Below, in pieces: positions 47,433 to 57,759 of a stretch of 58,740 bases of DNA. The stretch comes from Planctomycetota bacterium (GTDB lineage: Bacteria > Planctomycetota > Planctomycetia > Gemmatales > Gemmataceae). The number at the start of each line of letters is the position of its first letter. Position 1 is the stretch's first letter. Under the pieces are notes generated by a model. That model worked only from the letters and a program-made list of their open reading frames with translations. It did no database searches and had not been told where the DNA came from. The stretch is taken from contig JAKBAI010000006.1 in NCBI GenBank assembly GCA_021809185.1, positions 1-58,740 of the forward strand, given 5' to 3'. A program made the position numbers and the translations under genes.

Positions 47433-49160
47433 GTGAGTCGTTTTCGACTTCATGCCCCGAAACAAAATCAGCAAATCCTTCTCACCCCTGGATGGGAAAA
47501 AATAGATGCTATTCTCAACGATAATAGGCAGCAATTTCAAGAGGCGAACTTTTGCGTAGGGGGAAGTTCTTTCCAGGATTTTCGAAGAAAACTCCGTTTA
47601 GAGATAACGCAATCGATCGTCTCTTATTTCGAGCAGTCTGGGGAGCAGATTCCGCCTATCTTACAAGAAATGTTAACATGCCAGAGCAGTAAAACGGCCC
47701 TAGCAGATCGTCCCTGGATCGTCAGTGGACATCAACCAGAACTGTATCATCCGGGGGTCTGGGTTAAACATTTTGCTCTGAATCAGATCGGGCGAGAGCA
47801 TCAGCTTATTCCTTTACATTTGATTGTAGATACGGATACGATCAAATCGACTTCAATTCGCGTGCCTGTTTTCCATTCTCAAGAGGAGGTAGAATTAAAA
47901 TCGATCCCGTTCGATGAATACTCGGGCGAGATCCCCTATGAATTTCGCCGAGTGCAGTCACCAGATCTCTGGGATCATTTTTACCGCAAGGTTCAGGACT
48001 TGACTAGGAACTGGCCCGAAAAGCCGATGATTGAAAAAGTTTGGCCTACAATTCAAAGACAGTATCAGAATTGCCAAAATATAGGAGAGTCTTTTAGTCG
48101 AGCTCGCCGAGACATGGAAAGAAGTTGGGGTTGTTTCAATCTGGAAATTCCTATGAGTTGGGTCAGTCAATGCAGTTCGTTTCGAGAATTCGTTGCGTGG
48201 TTTTTAGATGATCTCCCCGAATGGCATCGGGTCCACAATCAGATATTATGTCAATATCGCAAAGAGAATCGTATTCGCAGTTCGCGCCACCCGTTTCCAG
48301 ACTTGGCTGTAGAAAAAGATTCTGCTCGATCGGTTGCTACGAGAGCAGTTAAAGATGCCTCGACAGATTTCTCCTTATCGAATGATGATGAAGGGCAAGA
48401 AGATAATCTCTGGTATGAGGCTCCGTTTTGGGCTTATGTTCGCGAGGATAAAAATCATGCAGAAAGAGAGTCAGCGAACGGAGAATCTGCTAGTTCTAGT
48501 CAAATGGCGTTCGGTCAAAGAAACCGCCTCTGGGTGAAAAGAACAAGAAATGGAAAAGAGTATCGAGCCGGTAATAAGATCTTTACGGAACTACCCGAAG
48601 TGCGAACAAAGGCTTTTACAACAACCTTATTTGCCAGATTTTTTCTAGGGGATCTATTTATTCATGGTCTTGGCGGGGGAATTTATGATGAAGTAACCGA
48701 TCGGATTATGAAAGCGCGGTTGGCAGGAATAGTGCCCCATTATTTAATTAATACCGCAACTATTCATCTTGAAAGTTCTGACCATAATGGGCCACCGGTT
48801 TCACACCAAGATTGGGTTGATAAGAAGCAAGATTTGCGTAGAACCTATTGGAATCCACAACAATATGTTCCTGCGGATGATCTGGTCCGCTTGGCAAAAG
48901 AGGAATTGATTCGACAACAGCCAACAGAAAAAAAAGGGCGAAAAGATCGATACAGAAAGCTGCTAGAATACACGATGCAAATGAGAGAACCGTTGTTCCC
49001 CCAGTACCAGGAGAAGCAACAGCAATTGTTGCTGTTGAAAAAGTATTTGGATGCCCGCGCGAAAGCAACCAGGAGAGATTTTTGTTGCTGGTTATTTAGC
49101 GAATCTTCCTTGAAAGAGTTTTATTCATTGTCTTCTTTAAGACGATCGCAAGAGAGTTAA
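47433..49160 (+). CDS. Large conserved-type hypothetical, possibly BshC-like
   Basis: A 575-residue cytosolic protein of unknown function. Ordered features are: IVSGHQPELYHPGVWVKHFAL (about 98-118), then PLHLIVDTDTIKSTSI, a helical middle, a polar insertion (about 300-350), RTKAFTTTLFARFFLGDLFIHGLGGGIYDEVTD (about 390-422), and a C-terminal helical coiled region. The layout recalls the bacillithiol synthase BshC: a GxQxGL...P..YxxxK block, a P-x-F/I strand with an acidic turn, a GGxxExxY-like block and a long C-terminal coiled coil. This is inference from architecture, not a confident family call. GTG start with an aggag site 8 bases upstream. Single gene. Confidence 0.75.
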   Translation: MSRFRLHAPKQNQQILLTPGWEKIDAILNDNRQQFQEANFCVGGSSFQDFRRKLRLEITQSIVSYFEQSGEQIPPILQEMLTCQSSKTALADRPWIVSGHQPELYHPGVWVKHFALNQIGREHQLIPLHLIVDTDTIKSTSIRVPVFHSQEEVELKSIPFDEYSGEIPYEFRRVQSPDLWDHFYRKVQDLTRNWPEKPMIEKVWPTIQRQYQNCQNIGESFSRARRDMERSWGCFNLEIPMSWVSQCSSFREFVAWFLDDLPEWHRVHNQILCQYRKENRIRSSRHPFPDLAVEKDSARSVATRAVKDASTDFSLSNDDEGQEDNLWYEAPFWAYVREDKNHAERESANGESASSSQMAFGQRNRLWVKRTRNGKEYRAGNKIFTELPEVRTKAFTTTLFARFFLGDLFIHGLGGGIYDEVTDRIMKARLAGIVPHYLINTATIHLESSDHNGPPVSHQDWVDKKQDLRRTYWNPQQYVPADDLVRLAKEELIRQQPTEKKGRKDRYRKLLEYTMQMREPLFPQYQEKQQQLLLLKKYLDARAKATRRDFCCWLFSESSLKEFYSLSSLRRSQES

Positions 49161-49164
49161 GTTT

Positions 49165-49195
49165 GAGAGGAGTATTTTGAAACCGTTCTCCTCTC
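49165..49195 (+). terminator. Hairpin after the large hypothetical gene
   Basis: gagaggag (49165-49172) and ctcctctc (49188-49195) pair perfectly with a 15-base loop, 5 bases after the stop. No U tract follows, so function is uncertain. Confidence 0.45.
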
Positions 49196-49438
49196 ACCGT
49201 GAGTTTGTTTGCGGGAACTTGCTGGGTTCATCATTCGTTGCCAAGACTAAAACATAGGTAATTTCCATTCATATATTAAGTTAATATCATTTTTTAAAAC
49301 TGAATCCATAAAAGCAAGAGCGAAAAAAGTAGAGTGGCATAGTAAACCCGAGGCATTTGCTTCTTGGCTTCTCTGCCTTCTCCACCTGTGAACGGTATCT
49401 ATATTTTAGTTAGAGCTTTCTGTTTGCAATGATTATTA

Positions 49439-50785
49439 CTACAGAATAAACTTACTCATATCTTCATGCTGAACAATCGATTCCAGTTTTTCTCGAACAT
49501 ATTTGGCATCGATCGTCGATTTTTTTTTGGAGACGTGCGGAGCGGCAAAACTGATTTCTTCTACGACACGTTCGAGAATGGTATGCAATCGGCGCGCGCC
49601 GATATTTTGAGCGATCTGGTTTACTTGATAGGCCATTTCGGCCAAAGCTTCGATGCCATCTTTGGTAAATTTTAAATCGACACCTTCAGCGCTTAATAAA
49701 TCGATGTACTGTTTGGTCAGAGCGTTTTGGGGTTCGGTGAGAATACGCAAAAAATCTTCTCGATTGAGATCGGTCAATTCCACACGAATGGGAAATCGTC
49801 CCTGCAACTCAGGCATTAGATCCGAAGGTTTGGCAAAGTGAAAGGCCCCAGCGGCAATAAATAGAATGTGGTCGGTTTTTATCGAGCCATACTTGGTATT
49901 GATCGTGGTACCTTCTACAACCGGTAGAAGATCTCTCTGAACCCCTTGGCGCGAAACATCTGGGCCACGGCCATCATCATTCCCGCAGACTTTGTCTAAT
50001 TCATCGATAAATATAATACCTTGATTTTCTGCCAAGGCAATCGCCTCTTCCGACAATTTATTTCGATCGATCATCCCTTCGGTTTCTTTTTCCATCAAGA
50101 TTTTGCGGGCTTCCCGCACCGTGAATTCCCTGGTACTCGATTGTTTCGGGATCAGTTTTTCAAACATCGCTTGCATTTCTGGGTCCATCGATTCCCAACC
50201 CATGTTGGAAAACATGGCCATTGGTACCTGTTTGGATTCGACACTCATCTCGACTTTCCGATCCTCCAATTCCCCTGCTTCCAGTTTTACAAGCAATTTT
50301 TTGCGAGTTCGTTTGAGCCGTTCTTGATCTTCTTCCGTTGTCATATCCTCATCACTCCAAGGGGAGCCTTTGCTATCGGGCAATAGTAATTCTAATAGCT
50401 TTTGTGAGGTTTTTTCCCGTGCTTTTGTTTCTAGCGATTTGTGATGATTTTCTCGAATGATCGCAACCGAGGCTTCTACCAGATCTCGAACCATACTTTC
50501 AACATCTCGACCATGATACCCGACTTCGGTATATTTAGTCGCTTCTACTTTGATGAACGGTGCTCCCAAAAGTTGAGCTAATCGACGTGCGATCTCTGTT
50601 TTCCCTACGCCCGTTGGCCCAATCATGAGAATATTTTTGGGGGTGATTTCTTTTTGAATATCTTCTGGGAGTTGTTGTCGGCGCCAACGATTGCGAATTG
50701 CAATAGCCACTGCTCTTTTAGCTTGTTCCTGACCGACAATAAATTTATTGAGTTCATTCACAATCTCCTGCGGCGTCAAATTCAC
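49439..50785 (-). CDS. hslU: ATP-dependent protease ATPase subunit HslU
   Basis: AAA+ unfoldase that feeds proteins to HslV. The 448-residue protein starts LTPQEIVNELNKFIVGQEQAKRAVAIA, has Walker [16 protein letters not shown], the pore motif KVEATKYTEVGYHGRDVESMVRDL, the I domain (about 110-240), Walker B GIIFIDELDKV, the sensor region and the C-terminal tail ending KFIL used to activate HslV. Full length. The start is GTG with an aggagat site. It lies 124 bases downstream of hslV on the same strand, forming the usual hslVU operon. Confidence 0.97.
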   Translation of the reverse strand: MNLTPQEIVNELNKFIVGQEQAKRAVAIAIRNRWRRQQLPEDIQKEITPKNILMIGPTGVGKTEIARRLAQLLGAPFIKVEATKYTEVGYHGRDVESMVRDLVEASVAIIRENHHKSLETKAREKTSQKLLELLLPDSKGSPWSDEDMTTEEDQERLKRTRKKLLVKLEAGELEDRKVEMSVESKQVPMAMFSNMGWESMDPEMQAMFEKLIPKQSSTREFTVREARKILMEKETEGMIDRNKLSEEAIALAENQGIIFIDELDKVCGNDDGRGPDVSRQGVQRDLLPVVEGTTINTKYGSIKTDHILFIAAGAFHFAKPSDLMPELQGRFPIRVELTDLNREDFLRILTEPQNALTKQYIDLLSAEGVDLKFTKDGIEALAEMAYQVNQIAQNIGARRLHTILERVVEEISFAAPHVSKKKSTIDAKYVREKLESIVQHEDMSKFIL

Positions 50786-50909
50786 TATTCTATCTCCTAA
50801 CCAATATTTTTATAACGGTGATCTTTTGTTTTCGGATCTTTAAATTTATTTTGTATCTTGTTTCTCTAATGGGTGTTGTAAACAAATCATATCGTTTAGT
50901 AAATAGCTG

Positions 50910-51446
50910 TCAATTTGCTTCAACCACAGTGATATTTCGGTTGGTGTAGATACACATGTCCGCAGCAATTTCCAAGGCATTTTGAACAATCGCTGGTGTG
51001 GCAAGCTTAGAATGATTAACTAAAGCACGGGCAGCAGCGAGTGCATATGGGCCACCGGAACCAATCGCCAAAACACCATCATTGGGCTGAATGACATCTC
51101 CCGTGCCGCTTAAAAGCAGTAGATGTTCCTTGCTGAGAATAATCATCATCGCCTCTAATCGGCGGAGCGAGCGATCGAGGCGCCAATCTTTGGCAAGTTC
51201 TGTTGCCGCTCGGGGGATCGCTCCTGGGTATTCTTTCAATTTCGCTTCGAATCGTTCCAGCAACGCGAACGCATCTGCAGTTGCCCCAGCAAATCCGGTG
51301 ATGACTTTCCCATCCATCATTTTTCGAATTTTTTGTGCATCCGGTTTCATGATCATATGCCCGAGTGTCACTTGCCCATCTCCGCCAATAGCTGCTTTAC
51401 CCTGATGTCTCACCGCTAGGATGGTCGTCGATCGTATTTTTTCCAT
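50910..51446 (-). CDS. hslV: ATP-dependent protease proteolytic subunit HslV
   Basis: Proteasome-like peptidase with an N-terminal Thr nucleophile. The 178-residue protein begins [13 protein letters not shown], so about seven residues must be removed to expose the Thr of TTILAVR. The blocks [37 protein letters not shown] and [18 protein letters not shown] are all present. Partner of the adjacent HslU. It is transcribed away from the TPM-domain genes; an 8-bp hairpin (ttttatgt/acataaaa, 51473-51496) lies 27 bases upstream of the start, in the promoter or leader. Confidence 0.97.
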   Translation of the reverse strand: MEKIRSTTILAVRHQGKAAIGGDGQVTLGHMIMKPDAQKIRKMMDGKVITGFAGATADAFALLERFEAKLKEYPGAIPRAATELAKDWRLDRSLRRLEAMMIILSKEHLLLLSGTGDVIQPNDGVLAIGSGGPYALAAARALVNHSKLATPAIVQNALEIAADMCIYTNRNITVVEAN

Positions 51447-51676
51447 TCGTGATCTTTTCTGGTAATTCCGAATTTTATGTACTATCGGACATAAAAAATC
51501 AATTTTCTTATCCCGATTTTCAATATTATGGACCTTCAGATCGAATCCCTCTTAGGGTTGTCTCCTTAGGGATGTCGATTGCTGAAAATTATATATGTTT
51601 TTATTAGATTTTCTTCTAATCGTTGCTTTCCTGAATAGAATTACCTTAGAAATGTTAGCTTTCTGGAGTTTGTAAA

Positions 51677-52315
51677 ATGAATTTCTCATTATTTTCTTTC
51701 CCAATTCTTACTAGAATTAGTGGAATTTTGGCTTGCGGGATATTGTCATTCGTTATAGTTCCGCTTGAAGGGTATTCTAAAACGTTTACTTATCATGCCT
51801 TGGGGATTCATGAAGTCTCGACTGGGGTTTTAGCGGATTCGCCAAAAAAATCGGCTAGATTGATTGTCGAGGATTTTGGTCATTTCTTCTCTCTTCCTGG
51901 GGTTCAGAAAGCAAAGAAGATACTTTCTGAAGTTAAATTACCAGAGGTTCAGGAGGTCTATTGCAAAACGATTCCTGAACTTCCTGCCGATTTGAAAATG
52001 GAATATTCGAAAATAGATGAGAACGACCGAGCTGCTAAATCGCGGTTCTGGTCAAAATATGTGAAGTCTCAGCTCGAAGTTGATTCTCCTACGGGAATCT
52101 ATTTTGTAATTTGCCGCAACCCTGCACATATTCATATACTTGTCAGCAAAGCGACTAGAAACCGTGGGATTAAAGAAGAGCAAGAGGATAAAATTCGAGA
52201 AATATTCACGAGTAAATTCAAAAAACTCAAGGAAAAACCTGAAGCAGAACAGATTACACTAGGGGACCAGGCTCTTACTGAATTGTGTGAATATGTCTCC
52301 AAAAAAGTGAAATAA
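51677..52315 (+). CDS. Secreted TPM-domain-like protein
   Basis: A 212-residue protein with an N-terminal signal (hydrophobic run ILACGILSFVIVPL, about 17-30). The rest resembles a TPM (YgcG-like) domain: a helix, a strand region VYCKTIPELP, FWSKYVKSQ, then the strand-turn GIYFVICRNPAHIHILVSKATRNRGI and an amphipathic C-terminal helix. It aligns along its length with the next gene (FWSKY/FWDKW, VICRNPAHIHILV/IICAKPGHIHTLT) but lacks that gene's membrane helix and Gly-rich tail. TPM proteins have been tied to photosystem repair and to envelope functions; the role here is unknown. A ggag site supports the start. Confidence 0.7.
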   Translation: MNFSLFSFPILTRISGILACGILSFVIVPLEGYSKTFTYHALGIHEVSTGVLADSPKKSARLIVEDFGHFFSLPGVQKAKKILSEVKLPEVQEVYCKTIPELPADLKMEYSKIDENDRAAKSRFWSKYVKSQLEVDSPTGIYFVICRNPAHIHILVSKATRNRGIKEEQEDKIREIFTSKFKKLKEKPEAEQITLGDQALTELCEYVSKKVK

Positions 52316-52514
52316 TTGATGAGAGAATCAGAATATCTCTATGAATAAAGTTCTATTTTTAGAGGAAATGGATAATCGAGGAAGTTAACCTAGACAATAG
52401 TTGTACAATATAGAATGAAAATCGATAATTATAACGATTGCTTGCGATGTAAAAAATAGTTCTTTTGAATTCATTCGTCTATACAATAGTTTATGCGAAT
52501 GGGTACGAAGCAAC

Positions 52515-52540
52515 GATATTAAGAAATGATATTAAGAAAT
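52515..52540. repeat. Perfect 13-bp tandem duplication
   Basis: Two copies of gatattaagaaat, 20 bases upstream of the preferred start of the second TPM gene. Confidence 0.95.
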
Positions 52541-52560
52541 ACTCATTTGGGAGGGACAAA

Positions 52561-53760
52561 ATGGTGACTTGGAGTTCTATGAATCTAATGAAAGTAGTGA
52601 ATTCCTTAAAAAAGACAGGAATATACATACTTGTATTGATGTTAAGTTTGGGAACAACCTACCCAATATTTGCTGTTGATCCTGCCAATTTAATTATTGA
52701 GGATAATGCCCAATTATTCAGTTCGAAAGCCAAAGACAAAGCAAAAGAGATGATCGACTCGGTGAAGAAAGAGCGGGTAACTACTGTTCGAGTCTTGACT
52801 TTCGACAAACTTTCAGAAAGCGAATTATCTGAATTTGAAAAAGTCAAAAACGATGACTCGGCGAAAAAGAAATTTTGGGACAAGTGGTCAAAAGATAAGA
52901 TAGGGCATATGCCTGGGATCAATGTCATTATTTGCGCCAAACCAGGGCACATCCATACTTTGACAGATAAACAGGCATACGACAAAGATTTTACCAGTGA
53001 TAAAGAAAATAAATTGCGAGATCTCTTTTTGAATGCTTTTAAGCAAGCAAGCGGAAAAACTGGAGAGGAAAAAATTGCCTTACAAGATAAAGGCCTGATT
53101 GATGGGGCAACCTATTTGCAAACCGCTCTTCCTAAAGCGACAAAACGAGATGTCGCAGCGAAGGGGGGGCAGAAAGCTGCTCTAAATGCTGCGGGCGGAG
53201 GTTGGACAGGCTATTTGTGTATGGGTTTGCTGGTTTTAATGGGGGTCTGGTTGGTGATCGGGATTTTCCGAGCATTAGCTGGAGCAGGTCGACCTAGTTA
53301 CGGTCCTGGCTATGGCCCTCCGGGAGGCCCAGGTTACGGTCCAGGAGGGGGTTATGGAGGCGGCGGTGGTGGAGGTGGCGGTTTTATGAGTGGTCTTATG
53401 GGCGGTTTGTTTGGAAGTATGGCAGGGATGTGGATGTACAACAACCTCTTTGGTAATCACTCCAGTGGAATGAATTCTGCCTTTGGTTCTGATAACTATG
53501 GGGCTAACAATTACAACAACAACGTTGATGATAACCGAGGTGCAGGAGACTACAGCGACACCAATGGCTCCGGTGGAGATTTTGATGATGGTGGTAGCAG
53601 TAGTAGTGGTAGCGGGGGGGATTGGAGTGGTGGTGGCAGTGATTTTAGTGGCGGTGGTGGCGGAGATTATGGTGGTGGTTGGAGTGGTGGTGGCGGAGAC
53701 TTTGGCGGCGGTGGCGGTGGAGATTTTGGCGGCGGTGACGGTGGCGGTGGAGATTTCTAA
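52561..53760 (+). CDS. TPM-domain protein with membrane helix and Gly-rich tail
   Basis: Starting at ATG 52561, which has a gggaggg site five bases upstream, gives 399 residues; the frame stays open to 52465 but that extension holds a DNA repeat and no signal. It has a signal peptide (GIYILVLMLSLGTTYPIFA), the TPM-like domain from NLIIEDNAQLFSSKAKDKAKEMI through VIICAKPGHIHTLTDKQAYDKDF, a membrane helix (TGYLCMGLLVLMGVWLVIGIFRAL) and a tail of about 160 residues made of Gly, Ser, Asp and Tyr ending in GGGGDF units. The tail is like that of other YgcG/TPM proteins. It is a tandem paralog of the gene at 51677. A strong terminator follows. Confidence 0.85.
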   Translation: MVTWSSMNLMKVVNSLKKTGIYILVLMLSLGTTYPIFAVDPANLIIEDNAQLFSSKAKDKAKEMIDSVKKERVTTVRVLTFDKLSESELSEFEKVKNDDSAKKKFWDKWSKDKIGHMPGINVIICAKPGHIHTLTDKQAYDKDFTSDKENKLRDLFLNAFKQASGKTGEEKIALQDKGLIDGATYLQTALPKATKRDVAAKGGQKAALNAAGGGWTGYLCMGLLVLMGVWLVIGIFRALAGAGRPSYGPGYGPPGGPGYGPGGGYGGGGGGGGGFMSGLMGGLFGSMAGMWMYNNLFGNHSSGMNSAFGSDNYGANNYNNNVDDNRGAGDYSDTNGSGGDFDDGGSSSSGSGGDWSGGGSDFSGGGGGDYGGGWSGGGGDFGGGGGGDFGGGDGGGGDF

Positions 53761-53848
53761 TCGAAAGTTTTCTATATCTCTATTGATCCTCCATTCATCT
53801 TTCGGGGGGAGGATTCTAAAAATCTAATTCTTTTACCGATTATTCTGT

Positions 53849-53891
53849 GGGTTCTTTGCTCTATATTCATACAAGCAAAGAACCCTTTTTT
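53849..53891 (+). terminator. Strong Rho-independent terminator
   Basis: gggttctttgc (53849-53859) pairs perfectly with gcaaagaaccc (53875-53885), loop 15 bases, followed by tttttt. It ends the TPM gene unit and isolates hemC. A smaller hairpin atcctcc/ggaggat precedes it (53786-53814). Confidence 0.9.
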
Positions 53892-54002
53892 GTGCTTAAT
53901 TCAAATCTCTTCTGGCCACTTGGTAGGAAAACCATTCAATAGCTGTATTCAATATTTGATCACAACAAGTGCCCTGAGATAACTATCTTTTGAGTTTGAT
54001 TC

Positions 54003-54929
54003 ATGAATAAAATCCGGCTTGGAACCCGTGGAAGTCCTTTAGCATTGTGGCAGGCAAATCATGTTGCAGAACGGCTTCGACCTGTTCTGCAACCCATGGA
54101 ACTTGAACTGGTGATTATCGAGACCCATGGGGATCAGATTCAGGATCAAGCGTTGGCTTCGATGGGAGGGTTCGGAGTCTTCACGAAAGCTTTGCAACAG
54201 GCCTTGCTTCGGAATGAGATCGATCTTGCGGTACATAGCCTCAAGGATTTGCCCACTATAGAGATACCCGATCTTCGACTGGCTGCAGTTCCAACTCGGG
54301 GTTCTATCTCGGACTGTTTTCTATCCAAAAAATATGCTCGATTGGACGATGTTCCTGCTAATGGAGTTGTTGGAACAAGCAGTCTACGCAGAAGAGCTCA
54401 GCTTCTCTATCATCGACCTGATCTGCAATTGGTAAATTTGCGGGGCAATTTACATACTCGAATTCGAAAAATAGAATCGGAAAACTTGGATGGAATTATT
54501 TTAGCTCAAGCTGGGTTGGAAAGATTGTCTCTTAGCGAAGAAATAACCGAAATTCTTCCCCAAAGTTGGATGTTACCTGCTGTTGGGCAAGGGGCTATCG
54601 GTATCGAATGTCGCTCTAGCGATGAACTGACGATTCACTACGTTACCGCATTAATCGATTACAAGGATTATCGCACCGTTCTGGGGGAGCGTGCTCTCCT
54701 TTCCGCACTCGGTGGGGGGTGTCTCGTCCCTATTGGAGTCTCTTCCGAAGTTCGAGTAGATACCTTAAAGATGCGGGCCGCCGTGCTTTCTCCTGATGGC
54801 AAAAGGCGTATTGTACATACTCGAGAAGGACCGATTGCCAATTCTATACAGCTTGGATTCGAATTAGCTGCGGAATTGATCAACGATGGTGCCAATGAAA
54901 TCTTAACTCTATCTCATCCAAGCAGTTAG
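54003..54929 (+). CDS. hemC: Porphobilinogen deaminase (hydroxymethylbilane synthase)
   Basis: Condenses four porphobilinogens to hydroxymethylbilane in tetrapyrrole synthesis. The 308-residue protein has KIRLGTRGSPLALWQANHVAERL, IDLAVHSLKDLPT, GVVGTSSLRRRAQLL, NLRGNLHTRIRKIE and the cofactor block LGGGCLVPIGV, with the dipyrromethane-binding Cys near residue 240. Full length. There is no clear ribosome-binding site and the predicted leader is short. No other hem gene is adjacent. Confidence 0.96.
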   Translation: MNKIRLGTRGSPLALWQANHVAERLRPVLQPMELELVIIETHGDQIQDQALASMGGFGVFTKALQQALLRNEIDLAVHSLKDLPTIEIPDLRLAAVPTRGSISDCFLSKKYARLDDVPANGVVGTSSLRRRAQLLYHRPDLQLVNLRGNLHTRIRKIESENLDGIILAQAGLERLSLSEEITEILPQSWMLPAVGQGAIGIECRSSDELTIHYVTALIDYKDYRTVLGERALLSALGGGCLVPIGVSSEVRVDTLKMRAAVLSPDGKRRIVHTREGPIANSIQLGFELAAELINDGANEILTLSHPSS

Positions 54930-55157
54930 GTCTATGAAAATCCGTTCGTTTTAAATCAATAATAATGGTACTCATGATTTCGATTTATAAAATCTGGGTA
55001 TCATTTTGCAGCAATCTGTTAAGATAGTTGCAAACTTTTATTGAGTTTCTAATTACCAATGTTGTTCAATATCTCTTTTATTAGAAAACGAAAATCGAGG
55101 AGAATAAAGGTGAGAACGAAATGTTGCTGCTAACAATCTTTCGGTGAATGATTTATC

Positions 55158-55198
55158 AAATAAAAAAAGAAACAGATAATCTGTTTCTTTTTTTATTT
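55158..55198. terminator. Bidirectional terminator between hemC and clpC
   Basis: Perfect 18-bp inverted repeat: left arm 55158-55175 with the core agaaacag, loop ataat, right arm 55181-55198 with ctgtttct then seven T. A/T runs give U tracts in both directions. It is the main feature of the 303-base gap between the two convergent genes. Confidence 0.92.
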
Positions 55199-55233
55199 GC
55201 CCAATTTAATTGGTACTAAAATTTAAGTAAATC

Positions 55234-57759
55234 TCAGCTTCCAGCCAAAACCGGTGAGGGCTGGTCGGCGGATGGCTCAGTAGAAGTAAATAGTTCCAAT
55301 TTCTTCTCACCAAGTTCATCTGTAACCAAACGAATCTGAATCGATTTCTTCCCTTCGAATGTCCCTCGAATGATCGCTTCGGAAAGAGGATCTTCAAGAT
55401 ACGTCTCAATTGCTCGACGTAAAGGTCTCGCTCCGAATTCCAAGCTGGTCCCTTTTTCAATTAGGAATTCTTTTACTTCATCCGAGAATACTAGATTGTA
55501 ATGCCGGGAAGCCAAACGATCACTTACTTTTTGTAATTCAATGTCAATAATCGCTTTCAAATCCTCTTTTGTCAGAGACCTAAATACAATGACATCGTCA
55601 AGTCGATTAATAAATTCTGGTCGGAAAACTCGATCCATCTCCCCTTTCAAGACCTCTTTCATCTTGATGTAGCTAGATTCCGGAGTCTTGGGAGAAAATA
55701 CATCGGTTAGCGAACGATTACCAACAATCGCTTCTGCACCGATATTCGTAGTCATAATCAAAATCGAATTTTTGAAATCGATGGTTCGACCTAGACTATC
55801 GGTCAATCGTCCTTCTTCCATAATTTGCAACAGAGAATTCCAGACATCGGGATGAGCTTTTTCAATTTCATCCAGAAGAACAACACTGTAAGGCCGTCGC
55901 CGAATCTTTTCGGTTAACTGACCCCCTTCTTCGTATCCTATATATCCAGGAGGGGCACCCCATAATCGGCTTACGTTATGTTTTTCCTGATACTCGGACA
56001 TATCTAATTGTAAAAGCGCCGTTTCATCTCCAAACATAAAGCTTGCAAGCTGTTTCGCCAGAAGGGTTTTCCCAACTCCGGTAGGTCCAGCAAAAATGAA
56101 GCTACCGATAGGTCGTTTAGGATCTTTGATCCCTGCTCGACTTTTTCGTAACGCTTTGGCAATAGCAACAATCGCTTCATGTTGGCTGACAACTTTCTTG
56201 TGCAGCTCGTTTTCCATCGTGAGAAGACGTTTTGTTTCGTCATCGCCAAGCCGTTTAAGAGGGACTCCAGTAATTTTAGCGACAACTTCGGCGATGATTT
56301 CATCATCGACAACGCCATCTGTTTCTTTCGATTTTTCTCGCCATTCTTTCTGAACGGTATCTTTTTTCTTTCTCAGTTTATCTGCTTGGTCACGTAAATG
56401 AGCCGCTTTTTCAAAGTCTTGGGCAATAACCGCAGCTTCCTTTTCTTGATTCAGCTTTTCGATCTGTTCATCAATCTCTTTAAGATCGGGGGGTCGTGTC
56501 ATCGCTTTCAAACGAACACGCGCCCCAGCTTCGTCAATCACATCAATCGCTTTATCTGGTAAACAATGTCCGGTAATGTAGCGATCCGACAATTCAACCG
56601 CTTGTAACAAAGCGCTATCGGTAATTTGAACCCGGTGATGGGCTTCATAGCGATCGCGTAACCCTTTGAGGATTTCCACCGCTTCTGTTTTCGAAGGCGG
56701 ATTGACCATGATTTCTTGAAATCGCCGTGCGAGAGCCTTATCTTTTTCAATGTATTTGCGATGCTCATCTAAGGTGGTTGCCCCAATACACTGAATTTCC
56801 CCTCGCGCTAGAGCAGGTTTGAGGACATTCGAAGCATCGATTGCCCCTTCTGCTCCCCCAGCACCTACTAGGGTGTGAAGCTCGTCAATAAACAGAATCG
56901 TATTTTTGGCTCTGCGAACTTCGTTCATCACCGCTTTAATTCGCTCTTCAAACTGACCACGATATTTCGTTCCTGCAACCATCATGGCCAGGTCAAGAAC
57001 AACGATTCGCCGATCGCGCAGTAATTCTGGGACGTTACCATCCACGATCAACTGTGCTAATCCCTCGACGATCGCTGTTTTACCTACCCCAGCTTCTCCA
57101 AGGAGAACCGGATTATTCTTTTGCCGGCGACTCAATATTTGAATCACTCGTTCAATTTCATTAGCTCGTCCTATGACGGGATCCAGTTTCCCTTGACGAG
57201 CTAAATCGGTTAAATCTCGACCAAAACTATCCAGAGCAGGGGTCTTTGATTTCCCTTTGCTCTGAGGTCGTTCACCACCGCCAACTGGACCGCTTTCTTG
57301 TGCTTCTGGCATGTTATGCCCCAACAAATTGAGTACTTCTTCGCGGACATCTTCTAATTTTAGAGATAGGTTCATCAGAACCTGCGCCGCAACACCTTCT
57401 TGTTCACGCAATAACCCAAGAAGTAAATGTTCTGTTCCAACGTAATTGTGATTCAGATTTTTCGCTTCTTCTACTGAGTATTCCAAAACTTTTTTGGCTC
57501 GCGGTGTATGGGGTAATCTTCCCATCACCACATGTTCGCTTCCACTGGGACCGGTCTGAACTATTTTTTCGACTTCTAATCGAATTTTTCTCAAATCGAT
57601 ATCCAGGTTTTTCAGCACATTTGCTGCTACTCCCGACCCCTCTTTTATCAAGCCCAGGAGAATGTGTTCCGTACCGATATACTCATGGTTGAAGCGCTGC
57701 GCCTCTTGATTGGCGAGCTGCATCACCTTGCGTGCTCGATCGGTAAAACGTTCATACAT
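55234..57759 (-). CDS. clpC: ATP-dependent Clp protease ATPase subunit ClpC
   Basis: Hsp100 unfoldase that delivers proteins to ClpP. The 841-residue protein has two Clp-N repeats ([27 protein letters not shown] and the second copy with [15 protein letters not shown]), AAA1 with [15 protein letters not shown] and [15 protein letters not shown], a middle domain with a UVR-like motif ([20 protein letters not shown]), and AAA2 with [15 protein letters not shown] and [16 protein letters not shown]. The ClpP-docking loop is expected in AAA2. A ggag site lies 9 bases before the ATG. I found no CtsR or CIRCE operator upstream. Confidence 0.96.
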   Translation of the reverse strand: MYERFTDRARKVMQLANQEAQRFNHEYIGTEHILLGLIKEGSGVAANVLKNLDIDLRKIRLEVEKIVQTGPSGSEHVVMGRLPHTPRAKKVLEYSVEEAKNLNHNYVGTEHLLLGLLREQEGVAAQVLMNLSLKLEDVREEVLNLLGHNMPEAQESGPVGGGERPQSKGKSKTPALDSFGRDLTDLARQGKLDPVIGRANEIERVIQILSRRQKNNPVLLGEAGVGKTAIVEGLAQLIVDGNVPELLRDRRIVVLDLAMMVAGTKYRGQFEERIKAVMNEVRRAKNTILFIDELHTLVGAGGAEGAIDASNVLKPALARGEIQCIGATTLDEHRKYIEKDKALARRFQEIMVNPPSKTEAVEILKGLRDRYEAHHRVQITDSALLQAVELSDRYITGHCLPDKAIDVIDEAGARVRLKAMTRPPDLKEIDEQIEKLNQEKEAAVIAQDFEKAAHLRDQADKLRKKKDTVQKEWREKSKETDGVVDDEIIAEVVAKITGVPLKRLGDDETKRLLTMENELHKKVVSQHEAIVAIAKALRKSRAGIKDPKRPIGSFIFAGPTGVGKTLLAKQLASFMFGDETALLQLDMSEYQEKHNVSRLWGAPPGYIGYEEGGQLTEKIRRRPYSVVLLDEIEKAHPDVWNSLLQIMEEGRLTDSLGRTIDFKNSILIMTTNIGAEAIVGNRSLTDVFSPKTPESSYIKMKEVLKGEMDRVFRPEFINRLDDVIVFRSLTKEDLKAIIDIELQKVSDRLASRHYNLVFSDEVKEFLIEKGTSLEFGARPLRRAIETYLEDPLSEAIIRGTFEGKKSIQIRLVTDELGEKKLELFTSTEPSADQPSPVLAGS

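Noticed and set aside
53483..53827. Val-rich frame overlapping the Gly-rich tail
   Set aside because: Out-of-frame reading of GGT/GGC repeats; no start signal.
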